This document shows, piece by piece, positions 57,671 through 64,000 of a DNA stretch of 64,000 nt. The number at the start of each line of letters is the position of its first letter. The stretch's first letter is position 1. Source of the DNA: Monarcha castaneiventris obscurior (lineage: Eukaryota; Chordata; Aves; Passeriformes; Monarchidae); the NCBI GenBank assembly GCA_026261815.1, contig JAMPIT010000437.1, forward strand, positions 372,001-436,000. Reading direction: 5' to 3'. A program made the position numbers and the translations under genes. The notes below the pieces were generated by a model that saw nothing but the letters and a program-made list of their open reading frames with translations, was not told the origin of the DNA and made no database searches.

Positions 57671-59084
57671 TTCCTGCGGGGAAGGCAGCAGCCTCTGCGC
57701 GGGGAGACGCTGGAGCCTGCAGGGCTGTTCCACTGCTGCCCTGCCTCTGCCTCCCGGGGCACACCGCGTCTGCAGGGCGCATGTGGATCAGGAATCTGCT
57801 GCTGGATAGATGAAAATAATCTGCTAATCAAGATCGTCTTGTCAATCATTAATTTGATTATATTTAGATTATCTTTAGTGTTGTGCTTTGAACAGGTCCT
57901 CCCTTCTAAACACTGTGTAGGATGAAAGTGGAACGCTAAGTCTGTCCCTCAGTGTTGCAGCTAAAATGACCTGAGTGTCTGTTCCTGCCCTGGTGCTCCT
58001 TGGGACTGACTGAGCCCACTGCCTCTCACAGCCTTGCCCTCAGTGGTCCTGGCTGTACGTATGTTTACACATGTCAGACTATTTAGTGCCTTTAGAGCAC
58101 TGAAATAATCATGGGACAAAACTGGGACATATTATATTTGGACTGTTCTGCTGGGACAAAGTTCTGCTTCATGTCACTGGAGGATGAAGCGCCTAATTTC
58201 CCATTTCTGCTGCCTTCTTTAAAAAAAGGAAATTCCCATCTCCCTCATTAAAAATTGAGGGGAAAAGAAAAAAATAATCTCAGTGCTCTGAGAACAGTGG
58301 CTGCCAAGGCCTTTTTCTGTCTGTTCTGCTTGGACTGTTCCATACACATTTTAAAATTTTTTTCTCAAGTATCTGAGGGACTGAGCCCTTAGTCCCCCTC
58401 TGCTGAGACTGGACACCCCTCTGCACAGGAGCCCTGTCAGCTGCACGGAGCCTGCGAGGGGCCAAGCCAGAGCAGGACCCACCTGCTGCCCCCCCAGTGC
58501 TGAGCAGCTTCCTCTGGCCTCTGTCCAGGGAACCCTGTGCTAGATCCCACATTTCTGCTTGTGGGCAGACTGTAAAATTTCCTCTTGCCTCAGGACCTCT
58601 CCCTTGAATCAGGAGCAGTCCCTGATCACAGGAGACTGCTGGCACAGCTCGCCTTTGAAGACCAGCATTTGCAAGGCAAAGTAAACCCATGCAGATGAAG
58701 CTGTAGGAACACGGCTTCACTCTGTTGTGTTTTCAGCTTTATTATCACAGGCTGCCAAACTCAACCCAGGAGCTGGATATCCTGACAGTAGGGGATGGCC
58801 TCTGTTGCAGGCACCCACTGAGGATGGAGAAGGCTTTTCCCGCAGGTAGGGAGAGGAGACCTGATGAAGCCTTTGCCTTGCTCAGACCTTGCACACGGCT
58901 GTGCAGGGCGGTGTGTCCCAGCCTCCATTTCACCTCCTTTCAGCTGTCCCTCGTGCTCCAGGGTTTGGCAGCTGCCTGTTGGAGATAGGGGAACAAAAGT
59001 CAGAGGGTGTGTAGGGGGTTCGTACCCTCCTGGAACAATCCCCTCCGTGCTCGACTTTGCCCTGCACGAGGTGTGTGCTCCAGA

Positions 59085-59168
59085 GCCAGGTGATCCAGAG
59101 GCAGGTGCTCCAACGCCAGGTGCTCCAATGCCAGGTGCTCCAACGCCAGGTGATCCAGAGGCAGGTGC
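59085..59168. repeat. 15-bp tandem repeat
   Basis: Five to six imperfect copies of GCCAGGTGCTCCAAC, ending with variants containing GATCCAGAG. It is in frame-compatible multiples of three, which yields spurious open frames on both strands. Confidence 0.88.
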
Positions 59169-62100
59169 CGTGCTGTGTCCTGGCTGGGGAGCACAGTTCC
59201 TGCATCCCTGTCAGGGCACAGCTGGACTCCAGGGAATGCGGCTGCTCCTGTGGTCTCAGGCCCGTGGTCCAGACACAGCACAACATCCCGTGATGCCTAC
59301 ACTTGTGCTGCTGTTTTTCAACACTGCCAGTGCTGGTGGTCTCTCAGGCTGGGGTCTAAGAACCAGTGCAGCAGCGTGTGCTGTGGGGGAAGAGAAGAAG
59401 TTGAAAGTGAAAACTGAAATATTTGAAAAATGTAATTTAATTGCTTACAGAGACCCAAGTGTTTAGGAGTTGGCACTCTGGGAGTAGAGTGCACACACCA
59501 AAACTGGTGTGTTAGTAATGGTCAAATAATAGATAAAATCTGCACCAGAATGGGGTTTTAGTTTATTTTTTGAATATGGTGCAAAAGCACATAAACTTTT
59601 TAAAAAATCTCTGTATTTTGGTGAACCAGTAAAACACGATGGGTTAGAAGCCAGTGCCCTGGCATCCCTGAGCGGGCTCAAAGGCAGACAACACGTGTTG
59701 TTGGCTGCTCCCAGGCTGGAGCAGGTCAGGACGAGCTGACACATGAAACACTGAAATGTGGGGAGCTTGTCGTAAAAACAGCGCAGAAGGAATGTGAAGG
59801 TCTGATGTAAAGAAAAGCTGAAGATAACCTGTAACTCCACTATTGTTCACATTATTTAAAGGCTGGATGTCCCTTTTTATGTTTTGATGATTAGAGAGCA
59901 ACTCTGGGATTTCATAAGAGCCTGAACAACGTTATTACAACAATTACTGCCTTGCTTCATTCTAAAATGTCTTCACTGCCATATTTAGCAATGTGAACTG
60001 CAAGGTTATGTTAAAGCAGATTCATCACCTGGGTAATGCACAGGACTGGCTGTTTCTGTTTTTTAAGCAAAAAAGAGTCAGCAAGATCAGAGCTTGCAAC
60101 ATGGGGAGGATCCTCCAGCATTACTGCTGCAGATGTGAAGGTGCTTTTGTCAGGAGAAGAGTCTTGGAAGAGCTGACATTTCCCCTTTCCTAATGTGGAT
60201 TACTGCAGTCACTGTGTGATGCCTGTCACTGACAGGAAAAGGAAGGAGGGAAGTATCTAATTAAGACCTGACTTTAAAAGCTCAGTTCTTTTTCCCTCTG
60301 TCCTCGAGTTGCTCACAGATAGGGAACCTGTAGTTCCAGGCCTTGGCTGGCTGATCCTGTCTGTAGGCTCAGGTCTGTCCTGGTGCCTTCAGTCCTGCCC
60401 TGTGCCCTGCTGGCTCTGTGCGTGTGCCATCGTGTGGGTCATACCCTGGCTGCTTGACTTGTCTGCCCGGCTCTTGTTCACGATGCAAATGGTTGGTTTG
60501 CATTTCTAATTAATTGAAGCGCTGCTGTGTGTTATGAGAGTTTTCTCGGTGCTCAGAACTGTGGGAGCCTGGATGGAGGGATGTGTGTTGCTGTGCCAAG
60601 GGTCAGGATGTCTATGAAGAGCAGTTTGTCTCTGGGCACTAAGGAATTATGCAGTACCTCTGAGGAGAGGCAGTCCAAAGACTGCAGGGTGCATGTTAGG
60701 TGAGGGTATAAAATACTTCCTTTTTCTGAAACACAAGTAAAATAAAAGATTTATGTACCCAAACAAGTGATTTCCTATTAAACTCAATTGCTGAGTGCCC
60801 TGTAGTTCCATTTTCAGGAACCCAATGACTTGTGGAGATGTTTAGGACAAGTGTCAGTGCGTCTTGTGTGGAACTGGCCGAAGGGAGCCCGGGACAAGAG
60901 TAATTTCTGCTGATGGGCTCAAGGCCTCATGCCAGTTTTCAGTTTCTAGGTTGTCTGGAGTGAGGACAAGCCATGCAAGGGAACATTTGTCTGTGGGAAG
61001 GGAGAGCCCTGCTGCTGCCTCATGGTGTGATGGGCTGGAGTGAGCACAGGTGAGGTGGGAATGCTGCACAAGTTCACTGTCCTGTGCAGCTGCTGGGTCA
61101 GGTAACAGCAAGGGTTTTGCTCAGGGCAGAACCAGCACATTCTAAGTGGGTTGGGAGAAAAATCGATTTTGGAAAAATGGTGATTTGTGTATTGAATATG
61201 CTGGTAAACTTTGCTGAGTTCCATAAGTCTCTTGGCTGCACTAAAGGAATCTGGGGAGCCCAGTGAAGGAGCTCCATGGCATGCTGTGGTCCCTCCCTGT
61301 ACTCTGGGCTTCCTGCCAAGGGAGAGCTGCTCTCTAAACACGGCTCTGTTCGGTCACGTGCAAAACAAAGCACTGCTTTGGGTATTTCTTTAAGCATTAA
61401 AAAGCAGAGACCTAAACTTTGAGGCATTTTAACTGTTATGATTTTTACTCCATCTGGAGGCAGTGATCTAAAACTTTGTAGAGATATGTGCAAAATCCCA
61501 AGTGTTAGACTTCAGGAACTTTTTCCCCTAAGTGGATCAAGCAGGTGTTCTGTCCTTGCAGTCACCTTCACTTCTTTGCTACAGAGTTTGGTAGCTTTGA
61601 CTCCCTTTTACCTACCTAAGAAGCAGCAGCTGAAAAACAGATGATTAAGACTCCTCAGAACCTTTGGCACACCCTTTATTTAAGGACCAACTCATCCCAT
61701 TTTGTGGTTACACCCACCCTAGCACACAGGCTCTCAGCACTGAACTGTGTGAGCTGCCAGTGTGTGTGCACAGCGTTGGATGAGCCTCGATCACAAGCAG
61801 AAATCAGAAAATGAAAGAAATTTCTCTTCTTCAGCATTTTCTTACTTTCTCACTGCCACACTGCTCTGAAAATCCAGAGCTGGATACAGTCAGGGCATGG
61901 AGCCCTTGGGACCTCGGTGTTAGCTGTGCTGGTGTGACTCAGAAGGAAGAGGGAGGACTGAGATGGATGGAGAGTTTTGTCCTGAATTTCCTCCCTGACA
62001 CATCCGAGGTTTGGGAGCACAGATTTCAGTGGGCACCTGCCTGGTGGAAGGTCACAGCTGGTTTCCAGACCCTCTTCTGCCAGTGTTTAGCTCAGGCCCC

Positions 62101-63470
62101 TCTGTTAATTGTCACGCTGTGTCAGCAGGTTGAGAGGAACATTTCCAGCCTCCTGTATGTTCCTCTAAGCAGTTACTAAAGTGGTGGCTATTTCAGCAGC
62201 TAAGAATTTATTATATTTACTTTTCCTAAAGGACCAAAGTTAATCCTGTCAACAGCGTATGTGTGTGGGGAGAGCCTTTAATGCAACAGCGTTTAATCTG
62301 AGAGGTAGACAATGGCTGAGATAACACTGATTTATAGGGAAATTCAGAACTAATTGAAAACTGGTTGGGGATTAGTTCAGTTTCCAGTTAGGAAGGATGT
62401 TACAGCTGTGGAAGGTATGCAACATGCCTGGTGAAGAAGATGGAGTGGGTAGAAGTTGCTAAATAAGACATACATCTCCCTGTGTGGCAGAGGCTGGTAA
62501 CCCCAGAGGCAGATGTAATTCATGCACAGCAATCTACAACAGTTCTGAAAAAATCAAGGGGTATGGAGCAACCTGCTGGATTGGATTAGGCTGCTGTAAA
62601 CAATGAATTTCTAAAAACAACAGTCAAGTGGTGATCGAAGTGTCTGGCATGTGTGAGAGAGCACAAAGCTGGCAGCAGAGCTGGAGGAGAAGGGATGGTT
62701 GGGATAAGGGACACTGCTGTCCTGAAATAGTGACATAAATTCCAGAATTTTGGATTAGAAGGTAGCTTCTCTCGCACTATCCTATGGGATAGCCAAGGGA
62801 GAGCTCTGTGAGTGCTCTGGTGAGCTGGGTGGAGAGGGATTCTCTGGATGGGGAGGCTCAGGCAGTGTTCCTTGCTCCCTTTGCCCGTTGTTGGGACTGG
62901 GAAGGGTGAATGTGCCACCAAGGGGGACGTCCCTAGGTGTCCCTCTCTGGTGAGTGGTGGGGTGGGGCTGAGCCCCACGTGGCTCTGGGGCCCCCTTTGT
63001 GGGGGACACAGTCCTGCATGCTCTGCTCACCCGGACGAGGAGCATGTCCTGGGAGAAATGGCTATTGCCAACACTGTCCTCCACCAAAGTCCTGCTGGAA
63101 GCAGAGAGGCAGGGTGGTGAAACAGTGTGGGTGGCAGGAAAGTAATTACATGTGAGAGAGAGGTGAGGAGGATGGGAAGGGACTTCCCTCCATTCCTTCT
63201 CTTCCCTACTCTTGATGTGCAGCCGAGCTGACACTCAGGGCAGGAATTACTGACATACACAGTCAACAGCTCTGGGGTTTAATCCCCAAGAAAGCTGAAT
63301 TGCCCTTGGAAGCCGCCGGAGTCAGTGAGCTGCTCAGGTGTTAGCAAGTGAGTTGTTTTAGTTTAAAGTGGAGAGAATTAACCTGTGGATTGTCTTAGGC
63401 AGTTTGAGCGAGAGCCTTTTGCCCATTAAGGCTGTGCAGTGAGTATACATAGAAAATCTATTTTGCTGCA

Positions 63471-63476
63471 TTTATT
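63471..63476 (-). terminator. P2RY13: candidate P2RY13 polyadenylation signal
   Basis: AATAAA on the minus strand 110 bases past the P2RY13 stop codon, within A+T-rich sequence. This is a plausible 3' end for the gene. Confidence 0.5.
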
Positions 63477-63586
63477 GAGTATTAATATTACTTGGTAAAT
63501 ACCCTTTTGTGTTCTTTAGCAGAAGTAAACCAAACTATTTTTCAAGTTCTCTATGAACGTGCAGAGTAGATCGTGCAGCTGCAGAA

Positions 63587-64000
63587 TCAAGACTCAGTAG
63601 GAGACACCTGTGTGTCCAGTTCAGTTTCTGGGTTTGTCTGGACCATTCTCTGAAGAGTCTTTACCCTCCTGTACAACACCTTCTCCACAAAGGGCCTGCA
63701 CAGGACCATGTAGATCAGGGGGTCCATGCAGACGTTGGTGGCTGCCAGCCACAGCGTGCTCTCTTTGGCCACGAAGAGCTGGTTCTGCAGGCGGCAGTCC
63801 ACGTGGGCACTTGTTTGGCTCAGGGTGTAGGGGACCCTGTTGAAGTGGAAGGGGGCAAAGCATAAGAAGAACACCGTAAAAATGATGAATACTTTCCCCT
63901 TGATCCGTTTTTCGCTTTTGTCGCCTTTCTTCTGTGTTTTTATGTAAGACTCATATACCTTTTTGGCAATAATTATATAAAAGATCAACATGAGGATGAG
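63587..64000 (-). CDS. P2RY13: P2RY13, C-terminal part (cut by the window edge)
   Basis: 137 residues of an ADP receptor, from the end of TM5 to the stop; the N-terminal half lies beyond base 64000. The sequence [19 protein letters not shown], then [48 protein letters not shown] and DPLIYMVLC follow human P2Y13 closely and differ from P2Y12 (which has FVPYHFARIPYTLSQTRD). The Asn-Arg in FHFNRVPY sits where human has Ala-Arg. P2Y13 is a Gi-coupled ADP receptor on blood, immune and liver cells. Confidence 0.95.
   Translation of the reverse strand, partial: LILMLIFYIIIAKKVYESYIKTQKKGDKSEKRIKGKVFIIFTVFFLCFAPFHFNRVPYTLSQTSAHVDCRLQNQLFVAKESTLWLAATNVCMDPLIYMVLCRPFVEKVLYRRVKTLQRMVQTNPETELDTQVSPTES

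Larger units (their letters stand above)
47369..63470. other. interval between GPR87 and P2RY13
   Basis: Sixteen kb without a recognisable coding exon. It should include the first exon and promoter of GPR87. It is relatively rich in G+C minisatellites (51.8, 54.3, 57.6 and 59.1 kb) and has one strong CTCF-like motif. The numerous 60-150-codon open frames here overlap on both strands and show no domain I know. Confidence 0.5.

Noticed and set aside
58280..58720. Minus-strand frame with MGLLCLANAG as the missing GPR87 first exon
   Set aside because: Similarity to the start of human GPR87 is limited to the first two residues and no proper donor follows it.
24018..64000. P2RY12 and further MED12L exons within the receptor cluster
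   Set aside because: The only receptor at the right edge has P2RY13 signatures; no P2RY12 sequence or next MED12L exon was recognised, and both are expected beyond the window.
1..64000. CRISPR arrays, tRNA or rRNA genes, integrated viruses or an unknown multi-gene system
   Set aside because: Nothing in the window supports these: repeats are minisatellites without regular unique spacers, no tRNA or rRNA signature was seen, and the gene content is a conserved vertebrate block.

Overview
This window looks like nuclear DNA from a bird. Every gene I can identify belongs to the conserved vertebrate block MINDY4B - CLRN1 - MED12L - GPR171 - P2RY14 - GPR87 - P2RY13 (human 3q25). The genes have introns with standard GT/AG sites. 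The block is far more compact than in mammals, and the recognisable interspersed repeats are CR1 LINE fragments, as expected in birds. The species cannot be determined from the window.

Layout. From 142 to 3997 (minus strand) lie six recognisable exons of MINDY4B, a catalytically dead MINDY-family deubiquitinase-like protein; its 3' exons lie before base 1. From 6394 to 11008 (minus) is a complete three-exon CLRN1 gene (clarin-1, 232 codons). From 13770 to 23935 (plus) are six exons matching an internal part of MED12L. All upstream MED12L exons appear to be missing, at least one internal exon is not recognisable, and one exon carries an in-frame TAG, so this is most likely a decayed MED12L. 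Downstream, where mammals have these receptor genes nested antisense inside MED12L introns, come single-coding-exon or nearly so P2Y12-family receptors, all minus strand: GPR171 (25417-26568), P2RY14 (30970-31983), GPR87 (46338-47368) and the C-terminal part of P2RY13 (63587 to the window edge). P2RY12 would be expected just beyond base 64000.

How the genes relate. The four receptors are an old tandem cluster of class A GPCRs. P2RY14 (UDP-sugar receptor) and P2RY13 (ADP receptor) have well-known nucleotide ligands, while GPR87 and GPR171 have other proposed ligands. CLRN1 acts in hair cells and photoreceptors and is a neighbour by synteny only.

The rest is introns and intergenic DNA with little recognisable content: CR1 fragments, A+T-rich simple repeats and several G+C-rich minisatellites. 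Two minisatellites sit directly upstream of first exons (MINDY4B, CLRN1), and a third lies in a CpG-rich block at about 37.5-38.0 kb that may be a promoter. I found no mobile element with coding capacity, no RNA gene and no sign of an unknown multi-gene system. The most notable points are the MED12L decay, a tandem triplication of a splice donor, a long C-terminal extension of GPR171, and a strong CTCF-like site.
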